A DNA stretch of 64,000 bases, taken from NCBI GenBank assembly GCA_963720675.1, contig CAVRGH010000010.1:1922001-1986000 (forward strand), in the 5' to 3' direction. Below are positions 46,653 to 54,245 of the stretch, piece after piece. This DNA comes from JALHSW01 sp963720675. Its GTDB lineage: Bacteria > Actinomycetota > Acidimicrobiia > IMCC26256 > PALSA-555. Positions within the stretch are counted from its first letter, which is position 1; the number at the start of each line of letters is the position of its first letter. Position numbers and translations under genes: made by a program. The notes beneath the pieces are model-generated. The model saw only the letters and a list, made by a program, of their open reading frames with translations, searched no databases and was not told the DNA's origin.

Positions 46653-47738
46653 ATGACCAAACCGTCAGCGTCCGCCGCCGCGTCCGACCCGGTCCGCCTC
46701 ACCGACTTCTCCCACGGCGCCGGCTGCGCCTGCAAGCTCTCCCCTGCCGACCTGCGCACCGTGCTCGGCCTGATGCGAGGGAGCGACGCGGCACGCGACC
46801 CCGACCTCCTCGTCGGCTTCGACACGTCGGACGACGCCGCGGTGTACCGGGTCCGCGACGACCTCGCCATCGTGTTCACCACCGACTTCTTCACGCCGAT
46901 CGTCGACGATCCGTACGACTGGGGTCGGATCGCCGCCACGAACGCGCTGTCCGACATCTACGCGATGGGCGCGACCCCCATCGTCGCCCTGAACCTGGTC
47001 GGCTGGCCGCGTGAGGGCCTCGCCTTCGACCTGCTCGCACGGGTGCTCGACGGAGGCGGGGACGTCGTGCGCGCCGCCGGTGCGCTGATCGGTGGTGGGC
47101 ACTCGATCGACGACGCCGAGCCCAAGTACGGCCTCGCGGTCATCGGGACGATCCACCCCGAGCGGGTGCTCACGAACGCGGGGGCCCGGGCCGGCGACGC
47201 GCTGGTGCTCACCAAGCCGATCGGGCTCGGCGTGATCTCCACCGCGGTGAAGCGCGGTGCGGCACCGGCACCCCTCGTCGACGAGGCCGTGCGGGTCATG
47301 ACCGCGCTCAACGCCGGCGCACGCGACGCGGCGATCGAGCTGGGCGACACCGTCCACGCCGCGACCGACGTGACCGGGTTCGGCCTGCTCGGCCATCTCC
47401 GCGAGCTGGCGGCCGCGTCGGGCGTCGCCGCCGAGATCGATGTCGCCGCGGTGCCGGTGATCGACGGGGTCCGTGAGCTGCTCGCGTCCGGGATGGTCGC
47501 GGGCGGCACCCAGCGCAATCATGCGTTCGTCAGTGAGACGGCGCCGGTCGAGTGGGGCGCCGTGCCGCTCGACGAGCAGCTGCTGCTCTGCGACGCGCAG
47601 ACCAGCGGCGGACTCCTGCTCGCCGTCGCCCCCGCGCACGCCGACGAGCTCGTCGGCGCCCTGGGTCGGCAGGGCACCCTCGCTGCTTCGGTGGTGGGGC
47701 GCTGCGTCGAGGGCGAGCCCGGCTCGATCGCGGTCTGA
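46653..47738 (+). CDS. selD: selenide, water dikinase
   Basis: 361 residues. SelD makes selenophosphate from selenide and ATP for selenocysteine or selenouridine synthesis. The N-terminal active-site loop is HGAGCACKLSPADL (Cys plus Lys), the ATP/Mg segment FDTSDDAAVYRV and TTDFFTPIVDDPYDWGRIAA, then ATNALSDIYAMGA, GGHSIDDAEPKYG and DVTGFGLLGHL, all diagnostic. No selA, selB, selC or selU lies in this window. Cys, not Sec, is used at the active site. Confidence 0.93.
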   Translation: MTKPSASAAASDPVRLTDFSHGAGCACKLSPADLRTVLGLMRGSDAARDPDLLVGFDTSDDAAVYRVRDDLAIVFTTDFFTPIVDDPYDWGRIAATNALSDIYAMGATPIVALNLVGWPREGLAFDLLARVLDGGGDVVRAAGALIGGGHSIDDAEPKYGLAVIGTIHPERVLTNAGARAGDALVLTKPIGLGVISTAVKRGAAPAPLVDEAVRVMTALNAGARDAAIELGDTVHAATDVTGFGLLGHLRELAAASGVAAEIDVAAVPVIDGVRELLASGMVAGGTQRNHAFVSETAPVEWGAVPLDEQLLLCDAQTSGGLLLAVAPAHADELVGALGRQGTLAASVVGRCVEGEPGSIAV

Positions 47739-47765
47739 TCCCAGCGAACGCGGCGCGCCGAGCGT

Positions 47766-48806
47766 TCAGGGGATGACGAGCATGCCCAGCTCGGCTTCGA
47801 TCTGCGGGCGCGGCTTGGCGCCCAGCACGGACCGCTCGAGTCGTCCGTTGCGGAACAACCCGATCATCGGGATGCTCTGGACCTCGAACGCCTGCGCGAG
47901 CTGGGGCTCCTCGTCGATGTTGACCTTCACGACCTTGTAGGACCCTTCACGCATCGCGGCGATCTGCTCGACGATCGGCGAGACCTGCCGGCAGGGCTGG
48001 CACCACGGCGCCCAGAAGTCGACGATGACCGGCAGGTCCGAGCGCAGCACCTCCTGCTCGAACTGCGCGGTGGTGAGGCCGCGGACGAGCGGCTGGTGCG
48101 CCTCGGTCGGGACCGGTTCGCTGGGGCGCTCCCCCGCCGAGACCGCGAGCAGCCACTGGTGCGCATCTTCCACGCTCTCGACGGCGACCTGATGGCCCAT
48201 CGGGTAGTCACGGAAGGTGACCGGCACGTGGTGCTCCTGCAGCGCGGCGGCGAGCTCGCGCCCGCGCTCGACGGCGATCATCGGGTCCTCGGTGCCGTGC
48301 TGGACGAGGGCAGGGATCTGCTGCGCGGCGTCCCCGTCGAGGTCGAGGTCGAGGCCTTCGACGTCGGGCAGGTAGGTGCTCATCGCGAGCACGCCGGCCG
48401 GGTGAGGACGCTCGCTCGCACCGAACGCGAGTGCGACGGCGAGCGCACCGCCCTGGGAGAAGCCGGCGATGATCGCCTCCTCGCGGGGCTTGTCGTTGGC
48501 AGCACAGACCTCGTCGAGGAGGTCGTCGAGTGCGTCGAGTGCAGCGAGGAAGCCGGCGTCCGGCCCCGCAGCGTCGGCACCCGCGCCACCTGCGCCCGGG
48601 TCGCCGGTGACCGCGGCGATGTCGTACCAGGCGAAGCCCGGTGGGGCCGCGACGGGACCCCGCGGCAGCACCGTGAGGAACCGACCTTCGGGATCGAGGT
48701 ACGGCAGCAGCCCGCCGAGGTCGCGCTCGTCGGCGCCGTACCCGTGCACGAGCAGCAGCACACGGGACGCCTGGGGGGTACCGACGATGTTGTGGATGAG
48801 GCTCAT
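47766..48806 (-). CDS. esterase/phospholipase (Abhydrolase_2)-thioredoxin fusion
   Basis: 346 residues. Residues about 1-215 are a phospholipase/carboxylesterase fold: LLLVHGYGADERDLGGLLPY, nucleophile GFSQGGALAVALAF, Asp in HGTEDPMIAVERG and His in YPMGHQV. After a short Pro/Glu linker, residues about 235-346 form a thioredoxin domain with the active site WAPWCQPCRQ and SIPMIGLFRNGR. Both active sites are intact. I do not know a characterised protein of this architecture. ATG at 48806 begins the first strand. Confidence 0.83.
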   Translation of the reverse strand: MSLIHNIVGTPQASRVLLLVHGYGADERDLGGLLPYLDPEGRFLTVLPRGPVAAPPGFAWYDIAAVTGDPGAGGAGADAAGPDAGFLAALDALDDLLDEVCAANDKPREEAIIAGFSQGGALAVALAFGASERPHPAGVLAMSTYLPDVEGLDLDLDGDAAQQIPALVQHGTEDPMIAVERGRELAAALQEHHVPVTFRDYPMGHQVAVESVEDAHQWLLAVSAGERPSEPVPTEAHQPLVRGLTTAQFEQEVLRSDLPVIVDFWAPWCQPCRQVSPIVEQIAAMREGSYKVVKVNIDEEPQLAQAFEVQSIPMIGLFRNGRLERSVLGAKPRPQIEAELGMLVIP

Positions 48807-48864
48807 CTCGACTCCCGCGGAAAAGGTCAGGTGCGCGCAGCACCGATGATGGCACGCTTCGTCG

Positions 48865-49411
48865 ATGGCGCTGACGGTCCCGGTGCTGAGAGACGACGTC
48901 GTGCAGCTCCGGCTCCCCGACGAGCGCGACGTCGACGCGGTCGTCGACGCGTGCCAGGACCCCGACATCCCGCGGTTCACGAGGGTCCCGTCGCCCTACG
49001 GGCGCCAGGACGCCGTCGAGTACGTCGCGCGGACCGCCGAGAGCTGGCGCAGCGGGACCGCGGCGGGGTTCGTGATCGCCGACGCAGTCGACGACTCGCT
49101 CCTCGGTGCGATCTCGTTGATGCGCCTCGACGACTCGCGGACGGTCGGTGAGGTCGGGTACTGGGTCGCACGCGACGCCCGCCGACGCGGCATCGCCACC
49201 CGGGCGGTTCGGCTCGTCGCCCGCTGGGGCGTGGCCGACCTCGGGCTGGCTCGCATCGAGCTCATGACCCGGGTCGACAACCTCGGCTCGCAGAGGGTGG
49301 CCGGACGCGGCGGGCTTCACCCGTGAGGGCGTGCTGCGCTCCTACGCGACCCTCGGGTGCGGGATCACCGACGTGGTGATGTTCTCGCTGGTCCCGGCCG
49401 ACCTGGCCTGA
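48865..49411 (+). CDS. GNAT N-acetyltransferase (frameshifted)
   Basis: About 181 residues, RimJ/RimL-like. The acetyl-CoA loop is YWVARDARRRGIATRAVRLV, following LGAISLMRLDD. Near 49308 the frame shifts by one base; the last part (GFTREGVLRSYATLG, then VVMFSLVPADLA) continues in the next frame to the stop at 49409. Substrate unknown. Divergent from the esterase-thioredoxin gene. Confidence 0.8.
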
Positions 49412-49467
49412 TCGGGCCGGGCCAGAGCGGCCCGGAACGGACCGGTCGTGTGTGACAGCATGCGCAC

Positions 49468-50508
49468 ATGCGACTCGGCGTGAACTTCGGGTATCAGGAC
49501 TGGGGAACGGGGCTGGCGGGTGCGCTCGCCACGGCCCAGGAGGCCGACCGGCTCGGGTACCACTCGGGCTGGACGGCCGAGGCCTACGGCACCGACGCGG
49601 TCACGCCGTTGACCTGGCTCATGGCCCACACCCAGCAGATGCACTGGGGCACCTCGATCATGCAGATGCCCGCCCGCACCCCCGCGATGACCGCCATGAC
49701 CGCGGCGACCCTCGACATGCTGAGCGGCGGGCGGTTCCTCCTCGGGATCGGCGCGTCGGGCCCGCAGGTCGCCGAGGGCTGGCACGGCGAGGCGTACGGC
49801 AAGCCACTGGGCAAGACGCGTGAGTACGTCGAGATCGTGCGGGCGATCCTCGCCCGCGAGGCGCCGCTCGAGCACCACGGCGCGCACTACGACATCCCGT
49901 ACACCGGCCCCGGCGCGACCGGGCTCGGCAAGCCGCTGAAGATCATCGTGCATCCGCGCCGCGCCGACCTCCCGATCTACATCGCCGCCATCGGGCCGAA
50001 GAACGTCCAGCTCACGGCGGAGATCGCCGACGGCTGGCTCCCGATGTTCTTCTCACCGACTCGGCTGCGCGAGACCTACGGCGCCGCCCTCGACGCGGGC
50101 TTCGCCACGGCCGGCGGCGCGAAGAGCCTCGACTCGTTCGACATCGCCCCGACGGTGTCGGTCCTCCTGGGCGACGACCTCGACGCGCTCCGGGGCTTCG
50201 TGAAGCCGATGGCCGCGCTGTACATCGGTGGCATGGGCGCGCGCGGCAAGAACTTCTACAACGACCTGGCCTGCCGGTACGGCTACGAGGCCGCCGCCAA
50301 GGAGATCCAGGACCTCTACCTCGACGGCAAGAAGGCCGAGGCCACGGCTGCGGTGCCCGACGAGCTCGTCGACGAGATCGCCCTCATCGGCCCGAAGGAG
50401 CGGATCGCGGACCGCCTCGACGCTTGGCGCGACTCGGGCATCACCACGCTGATCCTCGGCGCCGCTCCGCCCGAGACGATGCGCCTGATGGCCGAGCTGG
50501 TGCTCTGA
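49468..50508 (+). CDS. LLM-class F420-dependent oxidoreductase
   Basis: 346 residues, luciferase-like TIM barrel. Conserved segments: EADRLGYHSGWTAEAYGTDA at the start, RTPAMTAMTAATLDMLSGGR, FLLGIGASGPQVAEGWHG, and IYIAAIGPKNVQLTAEIADG, which are typical for the F420-dependent branch of actinobacteria. It probably oxidises or reduces an alcohol/alkene with F420. A hairpin (50519-50538) follows the stop. Confidence 0.88.
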   Translation: MRLGVNFGYQDWGTGLAGALATAQEADRLGYHSGWTAEAYGTDAVTPLTWLMAHTQQMHWGTSIMQMPARTPAMTAMTAATLDMLSGGRFLLGIGASGPQVAEGWHGEAYGKPLGKTREYVEIVRAILAREAPLEHHGAHYDIPYTGPGATGLGKPLKIIVHPRRADLPIYIAAIGPKNVQLTAEIADGWLPMFFSPTRLRETYGAALDAGFATAGGAKSLDSFDIAPTVSVLLGDDLDALRGFVKPMAALYIGGMGARGKNFYNDLACRYGYEAAAKEIQDLYLDGKKAEATAAVPDELVDEIALIGPKERIADRLDAWRDSGITTLILGAAPPETMRLMAELVL

Positions 50509-50518
50509 GCATCCTCGC

Positions 50519-50538
50519 TCCTCGCCAAACCTGGCGAG
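50519..50538 (+). terminator. short hairpin after LLM gene, overlapping sigma promoter
   Basis: CCTCGCC, loop AAACCT, GGCGAGG: a perfect 7-bp stem 10 nt after the oxidoreductase stop. Its loop is the presumed -35 element of the ECF sigma promoter, so termination and initiation sites overlap. Confidence 0.45.
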
Positions 50539-50558
50539 GGGCTGCGGCGTGTCCTCTC
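50526..50558 (+). promoter_or_regulatory. ECF-type promoter of the sigma gene
   Basis: CAAACCTG (50526-50533) and CTGCGGCGTGTCCTCTC (50542-50558). The AAC and CGT cores are 17 nt apart, as in ECF sigma promoters. The same bipartite sequence stands before the secreted gene at 51664-51696 with identical spacing, differing at only one base in the -10 block. It implies autoregulation. Confidence 0.7.
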
Positions 50559-50563
50559 TGAGC

Positions 50564-51106
50564 ATGGAACCGCCCGGCTTGGAACCGCCCGACTCGAAGC
50601 ACGGAGGAGGTGAGGGGCATGGCCCAGCCGACTTCGACAGCACCTTCCGGGAGCACTACGAGCCGATGGTCCGGTCCCTCGCGGTGGCGTGCGGCGACCG
50701 CGAGGTTGCGGCCGACGCCGTGCAGGACGCCTTCACCCGGGCGTTCGTGCGGTGGCGCAGGATCTCGCGCTACGACGATCCCGCCGGCTGGATCCGTCAT
50801 GTCGCCCTCAACCGTCTCCGCGACCACTTCCGCCGGGCCGAACGGGGTCGACGCGCGGTCGATCGCCTCGGCGGCCAGACCCCACGTTCCGTCGACCCAC
50901 CGGAGATCCCCCACGAATCGGCACCCGGACTCGCCGATGGCCTCGCCGCGCTCCCGAAGCAGCAGCGCATCGCGGCGTCGCTCTTCTACGTGGAGCAGCT
51001 CTCGGTGCTCGAGGTCGCGTCCAGCATGGGGCTCTCGGAGGGCGCAGTGAAGTACCACCTGCATGCCGCCCGGGCGTCGCTGCGCGAGACCGTGGAGGCA
51101 CCGTGA
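50564..51106 (+). CDS. ECF-type RNA polymerase sigma factor
   Basis: About 180 residues. Region 2: FREHYEPMVRSLAVACGDRE, VQDAFTRAFVRWRRI and GWIRHVALNRLRDH. Region 4 HTH: LPKQQRIAASLFYVEQLSVL, then EVASSMGLSEGAVKYHLHAA. It is a SigE/SigK-like ECF factor. ATG at 50564 is preferred: the GTG at 50549 lies inside the -10 element and could not be in a transcript made from that promoter. Stop overlaps the anti-sigma start (GTGA). Confidence 0.87.
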   Translation: MEPPGLEPPDSKHGGGEGHGPADFDSTFREHYEPMVRSLAVACGDREVAADAVQDAFTRAFVRWRRISRYDDPAGWIRHVALNRLRDHFRRAERGRRAVDRLGGQTPRSVDPPEIPHESAPGLADGLAALPKQQRIAASLFYVEQLSVLEVASSMGLSEGAVKYHLHAARASLRETVEAP

Positions 51107-51662
51107 GCGACGACCTGACGCCCGACGGTCTGGGCTTCGACCCGTTCGACGAAGTGCTCGGGCGCGCGCTACGTGACGCCGCGCCCGCCGCCGGGGACCC
51201 GGACGCGACGCTCGGCGCGCTCCGGCCCCGCCTCGAGCGAGCCCGCCGCCGCCGACAGACCGCGGTGGCGGGCGCCGCCGCGCTCGCCGTCCTCGCAATG
51301 GGTGCGGTCGCCTTCGCCTTCGTCCCCGGCGGTGGGGGCGGGAGGATCGAGACCCCGCCGGCGAGCCGCCCCGACGCGACCTCCACGACCGTCGCGCCGG
51401 CGCCGCCGACACCCACGACGCCCACGACTCCCGTCCCCGGGGACACCGGCTCCGGGGGGACGACCGCGACTTCGGACGACCACGGCGGCGGCTCGTCGGG
51501 TTCCGGCGGCACCACGCCGACCACCGACGACCACGGCGGCGGATCGGGCAGGTTGGCTCGTCGGGCGGATCGGGATCGTCCGGCAGCTCCGGCAGCGGGT
51601 CCGGCGGCTCCGGGAGCTCGGGAAGCGGGTCCGGATCGGGTTCTGGATCCAGCGGCGGCTGA
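51103..51662 (+). CDS. putative membrane anti-sigma factor with DDHG-rich tail (frameshifted)
   Basis: About 186 residues. A short cytoplasmic N-terminus (FDPFDEVLGRALRDAAPAAG) is followed by one membrane helix (TAVAGAAALAVLAMGAVAFA) and a long outer Thr/Pro/Gly tail holding two DDHGGG motifs (ATSDDHGGGSSGSGG, PTTDDHGGGSG). Near 51555 the frame probably shifts, because the +1 frame gives a Gly/Ser tail in keeping with the preceding repeats and stops at 51660. No zinc-binding ZAS motif is seen. Coupling to the sigma gene suggests it holds the sigma factor until a signal outside releases it. Confidence 0.65.
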
Positions 51663-51663
51663 C

Positions 51664-51696
51664 CAAACCTGACCGACCCCTGCGTCGTGTCCTCTC
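51664..51696 (+). promoter_or_regulatory. second copy of ECF-type promoter
   Basis: CAAACCTG (51664-51671) and CTGCGTCGTGTCCTCTC (51680-51696), with 17 nt between AAC and CGT as in the copy at 50526. It begins two bases after the anti-sigma stop and lies about 40 nt before the secreted gene, leaving a leader with a GAGGAGG ribosome-binding site. Confidence 0.7.
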
Positions 51697-51736
51697 CAGG
51701 ACCCCCCAGATCGGGACGCTCCGAGGAGGACACGAC

Positions 51737-52201
51737 ATGCAGGACTCACTGAAGCGCAAGCTGCTCGCCGGCGGGATCGCCGGTGCGCTCGTACTCGGCG
51801 TCGGCGCCGTCGCCGGCGCAGCGACCGGCTCCGGCCCGTTCGACGGCGGCGGCTCGCAGGTCGGCCGTCATGACACCAACGAGGTCGAGCACGGCACGGA
51901 GGTCGAGCACGAGACCTCCACCACGCTCGGCACGACGGACCCCGCCGTGACGCCCCCCGCCGCGGCCCCGACGGCCTCGGACGACGGTGTCGGCCACGAC
52001 GTGGGCGACGACCACGGCGTCGACGGCCCCGGCCACGACCTCAACGACGACCACGGCGTCGACGGCCCCGGTCACGACATCGGTGACGACCACGGCAGCG
52101 ACAGCTCGGGTCCCGGCTCCAGCGTCGACAACTCGGGCCCCGGCAGCGACAGCTCCGGCCACGGCAGCGACAGCTCGGGCCACGGCGGTGGCAACGACTG
52201 A
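51737..52201 (+). CDS. secreted His/Asp-rich repeat protein
   Basis: 154 residues: signal peptide (LLAGGIAGALVLGVGAVAGA), a Thr/Ala/Pro linker, three 13-residue units of the type GHD(V/L/I)-DDHG-D-P (residues about 86-124) and a Gly/Ser/His/Asp tail (SGPGSDSSGHGSDSSGHGGG). The mature chain is rich in His and Asp and has no Cys, as would suit metal binding in the cell envelope; disorder is likely. It has the same promoter motif as the sigma gene and shares DDHG with the anti-sigma tail. Confidence 0.75.
   Translation: MQDSLKRKLLAGGIAGALVLGVGAVAGAATGSGPFDGGGSQVGRHDTNEVEHGTEVEHETSTTLGTTDPAVTPPAAAPTASDDGVGHDVGDDHGVDGPGHDLNDDHGVDGPGHDIGDDHGSDSSGPGSSVDNSGPGSDSSGHGSDSSGHGGGND
51992..52108 (+). repeat. 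three 39-bp tandem repeats
   Basis: Three in-frame units (51992-52030, 52031-52069, 52070-52108) encode GHDVGDDHGVDGP, GHDLNDDHGVDGP and GHDIGDDHGSDSS. The first two are nearly identical in bases, so unit number may vary between strains. Confidence 0.75.
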
Positions 52202-52225
52202 GCGACCCTGCTGAGCGGCGACGCT

Positions 52226-53050
52226 TCAGAACAGGAAGTTGAGCTGCTCCACGACGCGGGACCCCAGCCCCTCGTCACCGGAGCAGCGCACCGACCCCGC
52301 GGCCAAGGTGGCCGCGGGGTCGAGGCGTCCCACGGCCAGGCGCGTGAACGTCTCGACGTCGGTGACGATGCGCACCGTCGGTGTGGCGGGCGCCTCGTCG
52401 AGCAACCGGGCCCGACCCTCGACACCGATCGCGACGGTCCGGGCGAGCGGCCCCGACAGCTCGAACACGACGGTCGAGCCGTCGGGCGCGGCGGCCTTCT
52501 TGCCCACGACGTACGGCATCGTCCCGATCACCCGCTCGAGCGCCGCCGCGGCGACGGCCGAATCGAGGTCACCGGGTCGGTCGACGGCGCGACGCATGTC
52601 CTGCTCGTGCACCCATGCGTCGAAGATCCTGAACGGCAGGAGATCACGCACCACTCCCGGACCGACGGGCGTCCACGACTCGGCCCCGAAGTCCTCGGGC
52701 GTGTAGGAGCGGAGCTGTGCGAGCCGACGGGCCGTCACCGCGCGGAACTCCGCGAGGACCTCGGCGCCACTCGAGCGCCGTCGCGAGTCGACGAAGACCT
52801 CGTTGTGCCGGCCCACGTCGTTCTTGACGTGGGGGAGGTCGTCCGGGATCTCGTGGGCCGGGTCGGCTTCGCCGAGCAGGCTCCACTCCAGGGCCACGAC
52901 GTGCGCGAGGTTGTCCTGCACGGTCCAGCCCGGGACCTCGGTGGGGCGCTTCCACTCGAGCTCGTCGAGATCGCCGCCGAGCGCGGACATCGACGACCAG
53001 ACGGCGTCCAGCTGCTCCACCAGCACTTCGTCGGCGTCCGGCATCGTCAT
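52226..53050 (-). CDS. maleylpyruvate isomerase family mycothiol-dependent enzyme
   Basis: 274 residues of the DinB-like four-helix fold plus a C-terminal SCP2-like domain. The N-terminal helix and PTEVPGWTVQDNLAHVVALE hold the first metal His; DLLPFRIFDAWVHEQDMRRA holds the others. The C-terminal part (VFELSGPLARTVAIGVEGRA, DVETFTRLAVGRLDP) is the MDMPI domain. Members use mycothiol or act on thiol conjugates. ATG at 53050 overlaps the previous stop; ATG 53044 is an alternative. Confidence 0.83.
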   Translation of the reverse strand: MTMPDADEVLVEQLDAVWSSMSALGGDLDELEWKRPTEVPGWTVQDNLAHVVALEWSLLGEADPAHEIPDDLPHVKNDVGRHNEVFVDSRRRSSGAEVLAEFRAVTARRLAQLRSYTPEDFGAESWTPVGPGVVRDLLPFRIFDAWVHEQDMRRAVDRPGDLDSAVAAAALERVIGTMPYVVGKKAAAPDGSTVVFELSGPLARTVAIGVEGRARLLDEAPATPTVRIVTDVETFTRLAVGRLDPAATLAAGSVRCSGDEGLGSRVVEQLNFLF

Positions 53051-53772
53051 CCTCCTCCGTTGGCCGCATCCTCGCGCACCTCGACGAACGCGTGGTCGGG
53101 CCCCTTCACGATCACCACGTCGGCGAGCGCCCGGGTCGGCGCGATGTGCTCGCGCAGGTTCCCCAGGTTGATCCCCCGCCAGGTCTGGATCGCGAGGTCA
53201 TCGAGCTGTGCCGGACTCCGCGAGACGAAGGCGCGGTAGAAGGACGACGGGTCGCTGCGGGCCTCGTCGGTGAGCTCCCGGAAGCGGGTGACGTACCAGC
53301 GCTCGAGATCGGCCTCGGCGGCGTCGAGGTACACGCCGAGGTCGAGCCGACCGTGGAGCGCACCGAGCGCGTTCACGCCTTCGATGATCACCGCACCGTC
53401 CGGACGGACCGTGCGGTGGTCGCCGTCGACGACGTCGTACGTGAGGTGCGAGTAGATCGGGACCTCGATCTCCGCGTCGTGCCGCCGCACCGCGTCTGCG
53501 AATGCCCGCAGCGCCTCCACGTCGTACGACTCCGGGTAGCCCTTGTGGGTCTGCAGACCGCGCTCGGAGAGCACCGAGTTGGGGAGCAGGAACCCGTCGG
53601 TGGAGACGACCTCCCCGTCGACCTCGTGCACCATCAAGGTGTCGACGAGCGCGTTCGCCAGCGACGTCTTCCCCACCGACACTGCCCCGGCGATGCCCAC
53701 GAGCACCGGTTCCGAGCGCACCGCGCACCGCGACGCAACGATCTCGGCGAGCCGCGACACCGCGTCGATCAT
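53047..53772 (-). CDS. type I pantothenate kinase / uridine kinase-like P-loop kinase
   Basis: 241 residues. P-loop GIAGAVSVGKTSLANAL; VSTDGFLLPN then RGLQTHKGYPESYDVEALRA; IYSHLTYDVVDGD, which match CoaA-type pantothenate kinases closely, though the protein is about 70 residues shorter than typical CoaA. It may phosphorylate pantothenate (first step to CoA) or another small alcohol. 4-nt overlaps join it to both neighbours in a minus-strand operon. Confidence 0.75.
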   Translation of the reverse strand: MIDAVSRLAEIVASRCAVRSEPVLVGIAGAVSVGKTSLANALVDTLMVHEVDGEVVSTDGFLLPNSVLSERGLQTHKGYPESYDVEALRAFADAVRRHDAEIEVPIYSHLTYDVVDGDHRTVRPDGAVIIEGVNALGALHGRLDLGVYLDAAEADLERWYVTRFRELTDEARSDPSSFYRAFVSRSPAQLDDLAIQTWRGINLGNLREHIAPTRALADVVIVKGPDHAFVEVREDAANGGG

Positions 53773-54245
53773 TGGCCGGCGCGTCCCGGTCGACCCATGT
53801 GGTTGGGCAGGTCCCCCACGAGGTCGGGGTGCACCGTCCGCTCGACGAACCGCCACTCACCGTCGACGCACTCGAACCGGTCGTGGTAGCGGCCCGAGAG
53901 GACGGCCTGCATCGGCGATCCGTCGACGGCCTGGAGGACGACGAAGTGGCACCGGGCCGTCGCCCGTCCGGCGTCGTGCTCGACCGCGACCTCGAGGTTG
54001 CCCAGCACGTGCTTGGTGCGCGGCGTGCCGTCGTCGTAGATGATCACCGGGTCGTACATGCGCCGCACGGCATCGGTGCCGACCAGGGGTTGGGCGCGCT
54101 GCGCCGAGCGGAACGCTCCGTGCGCGAACAGCGCGGCAACGCCGTCGAGGTCTCCCGCGTCGAGCCGCTCGGCGTAGGCACACACGAGCGCCCGCACCTC
54201 CGCTTCGGCGACGGCGCGTCCGCCCGGCGAGGGATCGGCGGTCAT
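53769..54245 (-). CDS. SnoaL-like / NTF2-fold protein
   Basis: 158 residues. EVRALVCAYAERLDAGDLDG, VAALFAHGAFRSAQ and the C-terminal YHDRFECVDGEWRFVERTVH are the helix and sheet signatures of SnoaL_4/ring-hydroxylating beta-subunit-like NTF2 folds. Enzymatic or ligand-binding role unknown. Coupled to the kinase and the PhoD gene by 4-nt overlaps. Confidence 0.78.
   Translation of the reverse strand: MTADPSPGGRAVAEAEVRALVCAYAERLDAGDLDGVAALFAHGAFRSAQRAQPLVGTDAVRRMYDPVIIYDDGTPRTKHVLGNLEVAVEHDAGRATARCHFVVLQAVDGSPMQAVLSGRYHDRFECVDGEWRFVERTVHPDLVGDLPNHMGRPGRAGQ

Noticed and set aside
46653..47738. Selenocysteine in SelD or in the neighbouring thioredoxin
   Set aside because: The active sites read GCACK and WCQPC with Cys codons; no in-frame TGA interrupts either gene.
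50549..50563. GTG at 50549 as start of the sigma factor
   Set aside because: It lies inside the -10 block that is repeated before the secreted gene, so the transcript from this promoter could not include it; ATG at 50564 fits.
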